Positions 55,846 through 63,026 of a DNA stretch of 64,000 nucleotides are shown here, piece after piece. This DNA comes from Streptomyces sp. NBRC 110028 (GTDB lineage: Bacteria; Actinomycetota; Actinomycetes; Streptomycetales; Streptomycetaceae): assembly GCF_001417735.1 (NCBI RefSeq), contig NZ_BBUZ01000022.1:310001-374000 (forward strand), written 5' to 3'. A program made the translations under genes and the position numbers. The notes below the pieces were generated by a model that saw nothing but the letters and a program-made list of their open reading frames with translations, had not been told where the DNA came from and did no database searches. The number at the start of each line of letters is the position of its first letter. Position 1 is the first letter of the stretch.

Positions 55846-56987
55846 GTGAGCGACGCAGAGGACTGGGCCGTGGGCTCGGTGCTTTGATCCCTCCCGCGCC
55901 GAAGGGGGCCGATAACGCCGGACCCGCGACGGGCGGGGGAACGACCACCACCTCAGGGGCTACGACCTCGCCGACCGCGGTCCCGGTGCTCACCCAGGAG
56001 CGCGGGGTGGCGGCGGCCAAGGTGGCAGGTCTGTCCCCGCAGAGCGTTCCACGTGAAACCGAGCCGCCCGCCCCGCCGGAGAAGGAACCCGAGGCCGCGC
56101 CGGCGTCCCCGGTGGATGAGGTGGCCGGGGCGCACTTCGCCGAGCTGCCGCTCGACTTCATCACGCCCAACCCCCGACAGCCGCGCGAGGTGTTCGACGA
56201 GGACGCCCTGGCCGAGCTGGTCACCTCGATCCAGGAGGTCGGCCTCCTCCAGCCGGTTGTGGTGCGGCAGTTGGCGCCGGAGCGCTATGAGCTCATCATG
56301 GGCGAGCGGCGCTGGCGGGCCTGCCGTGAGGCGGGGCTGGAGAAGATCCCCGCGATCGTCCGGGCCACCGACGACGAGAAGCTTCTGCTCGACGCGCTGC
56401 TGGAGAACCTGCACCGGGCTCAGCTCAATCCGCTCGAAGAGGCCGCGGCGTACGATCAGTTGCTGAAGGACTTCAACTGCACGCATGACGAGCTGGCGGA
56501 CCGGATCGGGCGTTCGCGTCCGCAGGTCTCCAATACGCTGCGGCTGTTGAAGCTCTCTCCCTCTGTCCAGCGCAGGGTCGCGGCGGGTGTGCTCTCCGCG
56601 GGCCATGCCCGGGCCCTGCTCTCCGTGGAGGACGCGGACGAACAGGACCGGCTGGCGCATCGCATCGTTGCCGAAGGGCTGTCGGTGCGCGCGATCGAGG
56701 AGATCGTCACCCTGATGGGTTCGACGTCGGGTGGCACTCCCAAGGCGAAGGGGCCGCGGGCCGGTACCCGGGTGTCCCCCGCGCTGACGGATCTGGCGTC
56801 CCGGCTGTCGGACCGGTTCGAGACCCGGGTGAAGGTCGACCTCGGTCAGAAGAAGGGGAAGATCGTCGTCGAGTTTGCCTCGATAGACGATCTGGAGCGG
56901 ATTCTCGGCACCCTGGCCCCGGGCGAAGGCCCGGTACTGGAGCAGCCGCTGTCCGCCGAGGACGAGGCGGCGGACGAGGGCGAATGA
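55842..56987 (+). CDS. parB: Chromosome-partitioning protein ParB
   Basis: This 381-residue CTP-dependent clamp begins [18 protein letters not shown] disordered region of about 85 residues follows, then the CTPase core ([57 protein letters not shown]), the HTH ([22 protein letters not shown]) and a C-terminal dimerisation domain ([27 protein letters not shown]). It loads at parS and spreads. The GTG start overlaps the parA stop by GTGA. Confidence 0.96.
   Translation: MSERRRGLGRGLGALIPPAPKGADNAGPATGGGTTTTSGATTSPTAVPVLTQERGVAAAKVAGLSPQSVPRETEPPAPPEKEPEAAPASPVDEVAGAHFAELPLDFITPNPRQPREVFDEDALAELVTSIQEVGLLQPVVVRQLAPERYELIMGERRWRACREAGLEKIPAIVRATDDEKLLLDALLENLHRAQLNPLEEAAAYDQLLKDFNCTHDELADRIGRSRPQVSNTLRLLKLSPSVQRRVAAGVLSAGHARALLSVEDADEQDRLAHRIVAEGLSVRAIEEIVTLMGSTSGGTPKAKGPRAGTRVSPALTDLASRLSDRFETRVKVDLGQKKGKIVVEFASIDDLERILGTLAPGEGPVLEQPLSAEDEAADEGE
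56046..56059. promoter_or_regulatory. parS: parS site 3, inside parB
   Basis: GTTCCACGTGAAAC has one mismatch to the consensus palindrome. It lies in the disordered N-terminal part of parB and is read as VPRET. Confidence 0.85.
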
Positions 56988-57030
56988 GGCGCTGACCGTG
57001 CGGCTCGGCCGTGGGAAAGCGCGGAGTGGG

Positions 57031-57067
57031 GCGGGTCGTGTTCCGATGACATCGGGACACGACCCGC
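57031..57067 (+). terminator. parAB terminator
   Basis: An 18-base inverted repeat with one G-T pair (57031-57048 with 57050-57067) is followed by TCTTTTCCC, 44 bases after the parB stop. It is a good intrinsic terminator. Confidence 0.85.
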
Positions 57068-57166
57068 TCTTTTCCCACGGGCGGTATCGGTGCAATCTCC
57101 GCACGGATACGATGCGATCAGGTAGGGCGGTTCCATGGGGAGGCACCTCATGCGAAGGGCAGGGCC

Positions 57167-57424
57167 ATGCGATCGGTGAGCCGCACCGGACTGGTGGCCA
57201 CAGGGTTGGGCCTGGGCGCTGTCGGCGGTTTTGTCGGTAGTCTGATCAGGGAGCGTAGTGCGCTGTCAGCCGCCCGTGCCGCGGCTGGTCACGGAAGTGA
57301 GGGACTGGCTTCATGGGGCGTCGGCTTGTACCGCTCACGCTGGACAACCTCCCGGACATCCCCAAGCGCTGTCGCGCGTGTGTCTTCTGGGAGCTCGACC
57401 CGGTCAGCGGCGAGGCTGCCGTAA
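57167..57424 (+). CDS. Doubtful small open frame upstream of the GNAT gene
   Basis: An ATG frame of 85 codons starts MRSVSRTGLVATGLGLGAVGG, a Gly-rich hydrophobic stretch that could span a membrane. Its third-position GC is clearly lower than in neighbouring genes, and its last third overlaps the GNAT gene in another frame. It may be a small protein, a leader or a relic; I cannot tell. Confidence 0.25.
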   Translation: MRSVSRTGLVATGLGLGAVGGFVGSLIRERSALSAARAAAGHGSEGLASWGVGLYRSRWTTSRTSPSAVARVSSGSSTRSAARLP

Positions 57425-57930
57425 GGGCCGGACGTCCGGAGCTGGAGAAGGAAGCCTGGATCTCGGCCGTTCTGCTGGAGTGGGGATCCTGCGGCCGAGT
57501 GGTCTACGTCGATGATGTGCCGGTGGGCTTCGTGCTCTACGCGCCGCCCGCGTATGTGCCGCGGTCCACGGCCTTTCCGACGAGCCCGGTCGCGGCGGAT
57601 GCCGTGCAGCTGATGACCGCCTGGCTCATGCCGGGCTACCAGGGTCAGGGGCTGGGCCGGGTGATGGTCCAGACCGTCGCGAAGGACCTGATCCGCCGGG
57701 GCTTCAAGGCGATCGAGGCGTTCGGAGACGCCACCTGGAAGGAACCGGCGTGTGTGCTGCCCGCCGACCACCTTCTCGCGGTGGGCTTCAAAACCGTGCG
57801 GCCGCATCCGCGGTATCCCCGGCTGAGGCTTGAGCTGAGAACGACGATCTCCTGGAAGGAGGACGTCGAGCTGGCGCTGGACCGCCTGCTCGGGGCGGTC
57901 CAGAAGGAGCCCGCTCTCCGTCCGCTCTGA
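57313..57930 (+). CDS. GNAT family N-acetyltransferase
   Basis: This 205-residue protein has a GNAT fold. Acetyl-CoA-binding motif A is MPGYQGQGLGRVMVQTVAKDL, preceded by VDDVPVGFVLYAPPAYVPRS. The N-terminus includes CRACVFWELDPVSG. The substrate is unknown. It is a conserved resident next to parAB in Streptomyces, at the place where mycobacteria have Rv3916c and the cwlM amidase-like gene. ATG 57313 is used. A parS site and a strong hairpin follow immediately. Confidence 0.87.
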   Translation: MGRRLVPLTLDNLPDIPKRCRACVFWELDPVSGEAAVRAGRPELEKEAWISAVLLEWGSCGRVVYVDDVPVGFVLYAPPAYVPRSTAFPTSPVAADAVQLMTAWLMPGYQGQGLGRVMVQTVAKDLIRRGFKAIEAFGDATWKEPACVLPADHLLAVGFKTVRPHPRYPRLRLELRTTISWKEDVELALDRLLGAVQKEPALRPL

Positions 57931-57932
57931 GC

Positions 57933-57946
57933 GTTCCACGTGAAAC
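57933..57946. promoter_or_regulatory. parS: parS site 4
   Basis: GTTCCACGTGAAAC (one mismatch) lies two bases after the GNAT stop and overlaps the first bases of the following terminator stem. Confidence 0.85.
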
Positions 57947-57982
57947 ACGAAGGGGCTGCCCTCTCGGGCAGCCCCTTCGTGT
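57945..57982. terminator. Bidirectional terminator between the GNAT gene and trxA
   Basis: A perfect 17-bp stem (57945-57961 with 57966-57982) with TCTC loop lies between convergent genes, 14 bases from the trxA stop. It shares two bases with parS site 4. Confidence 0.85.
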
Positions 57983-57996
57983 ATGCGGGTGGTGGC

Positions 57997-58326
57997 TCAG
58001 CCGATGAAGTCGGCCAGATCGCGCTCGATCGCGGCCTTCGGCTTGGCGCCGACGATGGTCTTGGCGACCTCGCCGCCCTGGTAGACATTGAGCGTCGGAA
58101 TGGACATCACGCCGTACTTGGCGGCCGTGGCCGGGTTCTCGTCAATGTTGAGCTTGGCGATGACGATCTTGTCGGCGTGCTCGGCGGCGATGGCCTCCAG
58201 AGAGGGGGCGATCTGCCGGCACGGACCGCACCACGCGGCCCAGAAGTCGACGAGTACCGGCTTGTCGCTCTTGAGGACGGTCTCCTCGAAGTCGGCGTCC
58301 GTCACGGTGACCGTGGCACCGGCCAT
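57997..58326 (-). CDS. trxA: Thioredoxin
   Basis: This 109-residue thioredoxin has the active site WCGPC in VLVDFWAAWCGPCRQIAPSL and the cis-Pro in MSIPTLNVYQGG. It reduces cytoplasmic disulfides and receives electrons from TrxB encoded just upstream. ATG 58326 has an excellent AAGGAG site, which excludes the longer frame. It is co-transcribed with trxB from a SigR-type promoter. Confidence 0.97.
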   Translation of the reverse strand: MAGATVTVTDADFEETVLKSDKPVLVDFWAAWCGPCRQIAPSLEAIAAEHADKIVIAKLNIDENPATAAKYGVMSIPTLNVYQGGEVAKTIVGAKPKAAIERDLADFIG

Positions 58327-58367
58327 GGCTACTCTCCTTAATCGTTGGTGCAGGGATGGAAGCGGAT

Positions 58368-59321
58368 TCAGACAGTCGCGTCTTCGCTGTCGCCCAGGGA
58401 GGCCAGGAAGCGCTCGGCGTCCAGGGCGGCCGCACAACCGGTGCCGGCGGCGGTGATCGCCTGACGGTAGGTGTGGTCCACGACATCACCCGCGGCGAAG
58501 ACACCCGGCACGTTCGTGCGAGTGGAGGGCGACTCGACCTTCAGGTAGCCCTCGTCGTCCAGGTGCAGCTGGCCCTTGAACAGCTCGGTCCGCGGGTCAT
58601 GGCCGATCGCGATGAAGAGACCGGTAACCGGCAGCTCGGAGGTCTCGTCCTTCTTGACGTCGCGCAGGGTCAGGCCGGACAGCTTGCCATTGCCGTGGAT
58701 CTCCGTGACCTCGCTGTCCCAGACGAACGAGATCTTCGGGTCGGCGAAGGCACGCTCCTGCATCGCCTTGCTGGCCCGCAGCGTGTCCCGACGGTGGACC
58801 ACGGTGACCGACTTGGCGAACCGCGACAGGAAGGTCGCTTCTTCCATCGCGGTGTCACCGCCGCCGATGACGGCGATGTCCTGGTCCTTGAAGAAGAACC
58901 CGTCACAGGTGGCACACCAGGAGACGCCACGTCCCGAAAGCTCGTCCTCGCGGGCCAGCCCCAGCTTGCGGTGCTGGGAGCCGGTGCTGACGATGATGGT
59001 CTTCGCGCGGTGCACCGTACCGGCGGAGTCGGTGACGGTCTTGATGTCCTCGCTGAGGTCGACCGCGACCACATCGTCCGGGATCAGCTCGGCGCCGAAG
59101 CGCTCGGCCTGCCCCCGCATGTTGTCCATCAGGTCGGGGCCCATGATGCCCTCGCGGAAGCCGGGGAAGTTCTCCACATCGGTGGTGTTCATCAGGGCAC
59201 CACCGGCGGTCACGGATCCTTCGAAGACCAGCGGCTTCAAGGAAGCGCGGGCGGTGTAGAGCGCGGCCGTATAGCCCGCGGGCCCGGAACCGATGATGAT
59301 CACGTTGCGGACGTCGCTCAC
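58368..59321 (-). CDS. trxB: Thioredoxin-disulfide reductase
   Basis: This 317-residue flavoenzyme has an FAD-binding motif ([18 protein letters not shown]), the redox-active CATC in [11 protein letters not shown], an NADPH-binding motif ([18 protein letters not shown]) and the C-terminal FAD segment ([24 protein letters not shown]). It passes NADPH electrons to thioredoxin. GTG 59321 (VSDVRNVI) with AAGGAAG upstream is chosen over an earlier in-frame start. trxA follows by 41 bases. Confidence 0.96.
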   Translation of the reverse strand: MSDVRNVIIIGSGPAGYTAALYTARASLKPLVFEGSVTAGGALMNTTDVENFPGFREGIMGPDLMDNMRGQAERFGAELIPDDVVAVDLSEDIKTVTDSAGTVHRAKTIIVSTGSQHRKLGLAREDELSGRGVSWCATCDGFFFKDQDIAVIGGGDTAMEEATFLSRFAKSVTVVHRRDTLRASKAMQERAFADPKISFVWDSEVTEIHGNGKLSGLTLRDVKKDETSELPVTGLFIAIGHDPRTELFKGQLHLDDEGYLKVESPSTRTNVPGVFAAGDVVDHTYRQAITAAGTGCAAALDAERFLASLGDSEDATV

Positions 59322-59407
59322 GGATGTCTTCCTTGTCTCTGCCGACTGCCGACTGCTGACTGGACGGCGCACTCCCCGGGTTTCCGGGGAACCGCTGCCA
59401 TCCCACC

Positions 59408-59435
59408 CAACGGATCCTACGGGTCCCGCATTCCC
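59408..59435 (-). promoter_or_regulatory. SigR-type promoter of trxBA
   Basis: On the minus strand GGGAAT (59430-59435), an 18-base spacer and GTTG (59408-59411) exactly match the GGGAAT-N18-GTT consensus of the thiol-oxidative-stress sigma factor SigR. trxBA is a known SigR target in Streptomyces coelicolor. The start codon is about 80 bases downstream. Confidence 0.88.
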
Positions 59436-59472
59436 GCGTGCGGCCAGGCGGGCCGTGGGTGTGGGGTGTGCC

Positions 59473-60459
59473 TCAGCTTCGCGGATACGTACGGGTCACC
59501 AGAAGCTTCCCGGGGCTGGAGTGAGAGGCGGAGACGCAGGACGCGTCGATCACGAAGGCGTCGACGAGCGAGCTGTCGGAGGGATGCGGCAGCACGACGA
59601 TGTAGGCCGGCTTGCCGCCGTAGGTGTCCTGCTGCGCGGCGAGAACCGGCTCGGAGCGGCTGGTCCCACGCTGGACACAGGACGGAACCACCGGGTCTTC
59701 CGCACGCAGCGGCATATCCGGAGTGTTCTGAGTGGTGACTCCATGCGACGGGGTGGCCTTCCGGTCGGCGAGCATCTCCCGCACCCGGTTCTTGAGGGTC
59801 CCGGTGGAGAGGGTGGCCTTCGCCGTGGAGCTGGGGTCCGCGTGGGCCGTGGCGCCGGGCCCGCCCTTGTCGTGTTCGGAACCGCTCGGGAAGAAGAGGC
59901 TGCCGATACCGATCACGGCCGCAGCGCACGCGGTGCCGAGCGCCACCTTGGGCCAGCGCCGAGCGCGCCCTCCACGGGCTCCTGTGCCGGTGCGAGGAGC
60001 GGCCTTGCGTCCCGGTCCGGTGGCGGCGCGCGGTCGCCCTGCGGGCCGGTCCACGGCCGGGGAAGGCCTTCCGTCGGCTGCGGGGCCTGAGGGGCCTGCG
60101 GGAGCTGAGGGGGCGGCCGTGGGCTCGGTTTCACGTGAAACATGCCCTGCGGAGTCGGCGGCCTCGGTTTCACGTGAAACCGAGGCGTCATCACCGGGGG
60201 CTGTCGCGTCGAGAAGGGCTTCGGCGGCGAGTGCGGCGTCGATCCGGCCCGCGATGTCGTCGGGCATGCGCACCGGCCCGGGAAGGGTGCCCAGCGTGGA
60301 GCGGATGTCGTCCAGGGAGGTCTGCATATCGGCGCACAGCCCGCAGGTGGCGAGGTGCGTGCGCACATCGACGGTGCGGGACGGAGAGAGCAGGCCTTCG
60401 GTGAGCGCGGAGATCTCCGCGACTTCCGGGTGCTCGTCCGTGTCCGTCGAGGATGTCAC
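59473..60459 (-). CDS. Membrane-bound zinc-type anti-sigma factor for SigM
   Basis: This 328-residue protein has an N-terminal anti-sigma zinc domain with H35-x3-C39-x2-C42 (HLATCGLC), a disordered linker carrying two parS-encoded VSRET segments, and a membrane helix near 172-195 ([18 protein letters not shown]). An extracytoplasmic domain follows. It should hold SigM at the membrane until a signal is sensed; the mycobacterial counterpart is RsmA (Rv3912). The start overlaps the sigM stop by four bases. Confidence 0.88.
   Translation of the reverse strand: MTSSTDTDEHPEVAEISALTEGLLSPSRTVDVRTHLATCGLCADMQTSLDDIRSTLGTLPGPVRMPDDIAGRIDAALAAEALLDATAPGDDASVSRETEAADSAGHVSRETEPTAAPSAPAGPSGPAADGRPSPAVDRPAGRPRAATGPGRKAAPRTGTGARGGRARRWPKVALGTACAAAVIGIGSLFFPSGSEHDKGGPGATAHADPSSTAKATLSTGTLKNRVREMLADRKATPSHGVTTQNTPDMPLRAEDPVVPSCVQRGTSRSEPVLAAQQDTYGGKPAYIVVLPHPSDSSLVDAFVIDASCVSASHSSPGKLLVTRTYPRS
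60128..60141. promoter_or_regulatory. parS: parS site 5, inside the anti-sigma gene
   Basis: An exact GTTTCACGTGAAAC, on the minus strand in frame as VSRET, 25 bases from site 6. Confidence 0.93.
60167..60180. promoter_or_regulatory. parS: parS site 6, inside the anti-sigma gene
   Basis: An exact GTTTCACGTGAAAC whose flanks extend the palindrome outward (CCTCG before, CGAGG after), covering about 60162-60185. It is in frame as VSRET. Confidence 0.93.
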
Positions 60460-61145
60460 GCTCGCCCACCTCCGCCCTTCACGGCATCTGTGTCAGTCGG
60501 TCCTGCCGCTGGTGGGACGGATGTCCCCTGCGACCGGTTCCTTCCCCGGTCGGACGGGACGCTACCCCTCCCGTTGGGATGGAGATGCGAGAGGAGCGGC
60601 AGCAGCCGGGCGCGTCCCCGCGCACAGCGGCTCTTCACGGTGCCGGTGGGGACGTCCAGGACCTTGGCGGCTTCCGCCACGGGGTAGCCCTGCATGTCGA
60701 CCAGCACCAGGGCCGCGCGCTGCTCGGGCGGGAGGGTGCGCAGCGCTCCCAGCAGCTCGCGATGGAGATCACCGCGCTCGGCGGGCGCGGCGGCCGACTC
60801 GTGGGGCTCCAGAAGCTGCTCGAGCCGTTCGGTGTCGTCGACGGGGGAGGTGCGGCGGGAGGCGGCCTTGCGGGCCCGGTCCAGACACGCGTTGACCGTG
60901 ATGCGGTGGAGCCAGGTCGTCACGGCGGACTGGCCCCGGAAGGTGTGCGCGGCGCGGTAGGCGGAGACGAGCGCGTCCTGGACCGCGTCGGCGGCCTCCT
61001 CCCGGTCGCCGAGGGTGCGCAGCGCCACCGCCCAGAGTCTGTCGCGGTGGCGCCGCACGATCTCACCGAAGGCATGCGGATCACCGGCCACGTGCTGAGC
61101 GAGGAGCTCGCCGTCGCTTGCTCCGCCGATGGTGGCGTCGTCCAA
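60456..61145 (-). CDS. sigM: ECF RNA polymerase sigma factor SigM
   Basis: This 229-residue ECF sigma factor has region 2 at about 15-85 (HAFGEIVRRHRDRLWAVALRTLGDREEAADAVQDAL) and region 4 at about 130-180 (LRTLPPEQRAALVLVDMQGYPVAEAAKVLDVPTGTVKSR). A Gly/Ser/Pro-rich tail of about 40 residues follows. Context (the anti-sigma gene directly downstream, pseudokinase-murJ upstream, trxBA after) equals the mycobacterial sigM locus. The start appears to be TTG 61145 with GGGGAGGGGG upstream. It probably responds to envelope or osmotic stress. Confidence 0.9.
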   Translation of the reverse strand: MDDATIGGASDGELLAQHVAGDPHAFGEIVRRHRDRLWAVALRTLGDREEAADAVQDALVSAYRAAHTFRGQSAVTTWLHRITVNACLDRARKAASRRTSPVDDTERLEQLLEPHESAAAPAERGDLHRELLGALRTLPPEQRAALVLVDMQGYPVAEAAKVLDVPTGTVKSRCARGRARLLPLLSHLHPNGRGSVPSDRGRNRSQGTSVPPAAGPTDTDAVKGGGGRA

Positions 61146-61182
61146 CGTTGAGCCCCCTCCCCGGTCGGCCGGCTGCTCTGGA

Positions 61183-62916
61183 TCAGCCGGTGAACTTCAC
61201 TTCAGTGATGGCCTGCTTGTAGGGGCGCGTGAAGTACTGCTCCGGGGGAGAGTACGGCAGAGCGGTGAGCCAGACGAGGACGTAACGGGCCTTGGCCTCG
61301 CTCTTGACCTTCAGGTCGACGCTCTTGCCCGATGTCTTCTCCGTCGCCAGCTTCTTGAACGAGCCGACGGGATCGGAGCCCGAGGCCGACGGGGTCAGGG
61401 AGTCCGTGGCGTACAGCGAGACCTCGGTGTAGGAGCCGCCGTAGTGCAGCCCGATGGAGGCGCCCTTCAGGCTCTGCTCGGAACCGAGGTCGTAGACGAT
61501 CCCGACGCCCTTCTTGTACGGGGCGAGCCGCGGACCGTCGTTGTAGCCGTAGGTGCGCCAGAGGGTGGAGGCGTCTCCGTCATGGGTGAGCTTCGCCTGG
61601 TCGGCGTTCTGCGGTTTGCCGTCCGGGGCGTACTCGGCGGCGTCTTGGATCTGGATCGGCTTGCTGGCAACCTGACCGGGCTTGTCGTCGTCCTTCTGAC
61701 TGGTGGACCTACCGGGGTCCGGCTTGTTTTCTTCCTTCAGAAGGGTGTCCGCGAGTTGCCAGCTGCCGAGGCCCAGGGCCGCGATCAACAGGGCCGAGAC
61801 GGTCCACTTGAGGGCCTTGCCGGTACGGCTCTGCAGCGGGGGTGGCGGAGGCAGGGGGGCCGCGACCGGGCGGGCCGTGCGCGACGGGCCGCCGTGGGCG
61901 GGCGGCTGGCCGTAGCCCTGTTGGTAGGTCGTGTGCTGGTACGCCGGGGAGGGCGTGAAGACGGGCTCGGGCGGCCGGATGCGCGGCATGGCCGCGACCG
62001 CCTTGGACAGCTCCTCCGGGGTGGTGCAGGGCTGGTCCTGACGGGATGCGGTGGCGCCGTCGTTGACCAGTGCGCGCATCGCCAGCTCGGACAGCCCCCG
62101 GTGGACTCCCGCGCGGACCTGGTCGGGCGCGATCAGGCCGACGCCCTTGGGAAGCCCGGAGAGGCCGTGGGCGTCCTTGTCGTAGGGCCAGCGCTGGGTG
62201 AGCGCGGCGTAGAGCAGTGCGCCGATCGACTCGGTGTCGGTGCGCTGGGGGTGTTCGGAGCTGATGCCGCGCAGCGCGGCCATGACGGCGAGGCCGCGGA
62301 TGCGGTACTGGCCCGATTCCGTGCGTAGGACGGAGCCGGGGTTCAGCCGCAGATGGGCCAGGCCCTCGCGGTGGGCGGCGGCCATGGCCTGGGAGACCTG
62401 GCTGACCAGTTGATAGGCGTCATGCGGCTCGAGCGGCCCCGAGGCGAGCACGGCGGTGAGCTCGGTGGCGTCGGGAAGCCATTCGTGGACGACGTAGACG
62501 AGGTCGTTCTCCTCGACGGCGTCGAGTACCTGGACGAAGCGGGGGTCACCCAGCAGCGCCGCCGAGCGGGCGGCGGCCAGCACCGGGCGGGCCCGCGGAT
62601 GGTCGGCGGGCAGGACGTGTACGCCGACGGCCCGGCGCAGTTTCTCGTCCACCGCACGCCAACTGCTGAATCCGTCCAGTCGGGTGACGCATTCCTCCAA
62701 ACGGTAGCGTCTGGCCAGCTTGTGGCCGCTGTGCAGCTCGGGGGGATTTACGTCGGCCGCGGCACCCTTGTCCCGGTTGCCCGCGGCCTCTGTATCCGTA
62801 CCGGCCTTCTGTTGCGTCCCCGCCCCGTCGGCCGTGGCCTTTCCCGCCTCGGCGGTCAGCGACTCCTCGCCGTCGCTGTCGGCCACGTCGACGGCAGCCG
62901 TGCTCCGTTCCGCCAC
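61183..62916 (-). CDS. Pseudokinase with membrane helix and discoidin-like extracellular domain
   Basis: This 577-residue protein has a disordered start, a kinase-like domain (about 70-330), a Pro-rich juxtamembrane part, one membrane helix (KWTVSALLIAALGLGSWQLA) and a beta-rich extracellular domain (about 440-577) that resembles F5/8 type C domains. Kinase catalysis is lost: the HRD loop reads HLRLNPGSV, DFG is IRGLA and the glycine loop is absent. In mycobacteria this same pseudokinase plus discoidin-like unit is fused to MurJ (Rv3910); here it is a separate gene 110 bases downstream of murJ. GTG 62916 is used. Confidence 0.87.
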   Translation of the reverse strand: MAERSTAAVDVADSDGEESLTAEAGKATADGAGTQQKAGTDTEAAGNRDKGAAADVNPPELHSGHKLARRYRLEECVTRLDGFSSWRAVDEKLRRAVGVHVLPADHPRARPVLAAARSAALLGDPRFVQVLDAVEENDLVYVVHEWLPDATELTAVLASGPLEPHDAYQLVSQVSQAMAAAHREGLAHLRLNPGSVLRTESGQYRIRGLAVMAALRGISSEHPQRTDTESIGALLYAALTQRWPYDKDAHGLSGLPKGVGLIAPDQVRAGVHRGLSELAMRALVNDGATASRQDQPCTTPEELSKAVAAMPRIRPPEPVFTPSPAYQHTTYQQGYGQPPAHGGPSRTARPVAAPLPPPPPLQSRTGKALKWTVSALLIAALGLGSWQLADTLLKEENKPDPGRSTSQKDDDKPGQVASKPIQIQDAAEYAPDGKPQNADQAKLTHDGDASTLWRTYGYNDGPRLAPYKKGVGIVYDLGSEQSLKGASIGLHYGGSYTEVSLYATDSLTPSASGSDPVGSFKKLATEKTSGKSVDLKVKSEAKARYVLVWLTALPYSPPEQYFTRPYKQAITEVKFTG

Positions 62917-63026
62917 CGTCGTTCCTGCCTCCCCATCCGTTGCGCCTACTCCGAGCCAAGACAATTGTGCCCACAGTCCGCCGCTATGCACGACACACGA
63001 TGACGGACGATGGTTGTGCTCAACGA

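Noticed and set aside
61146..61182. A SigM autoregulatory promoter between the pseudokinase and sigM
   Set aside because: The 37-base gap shows no clear ECF promoter; sigM may be transcribed with murJ or from within the pseudokinase gene.
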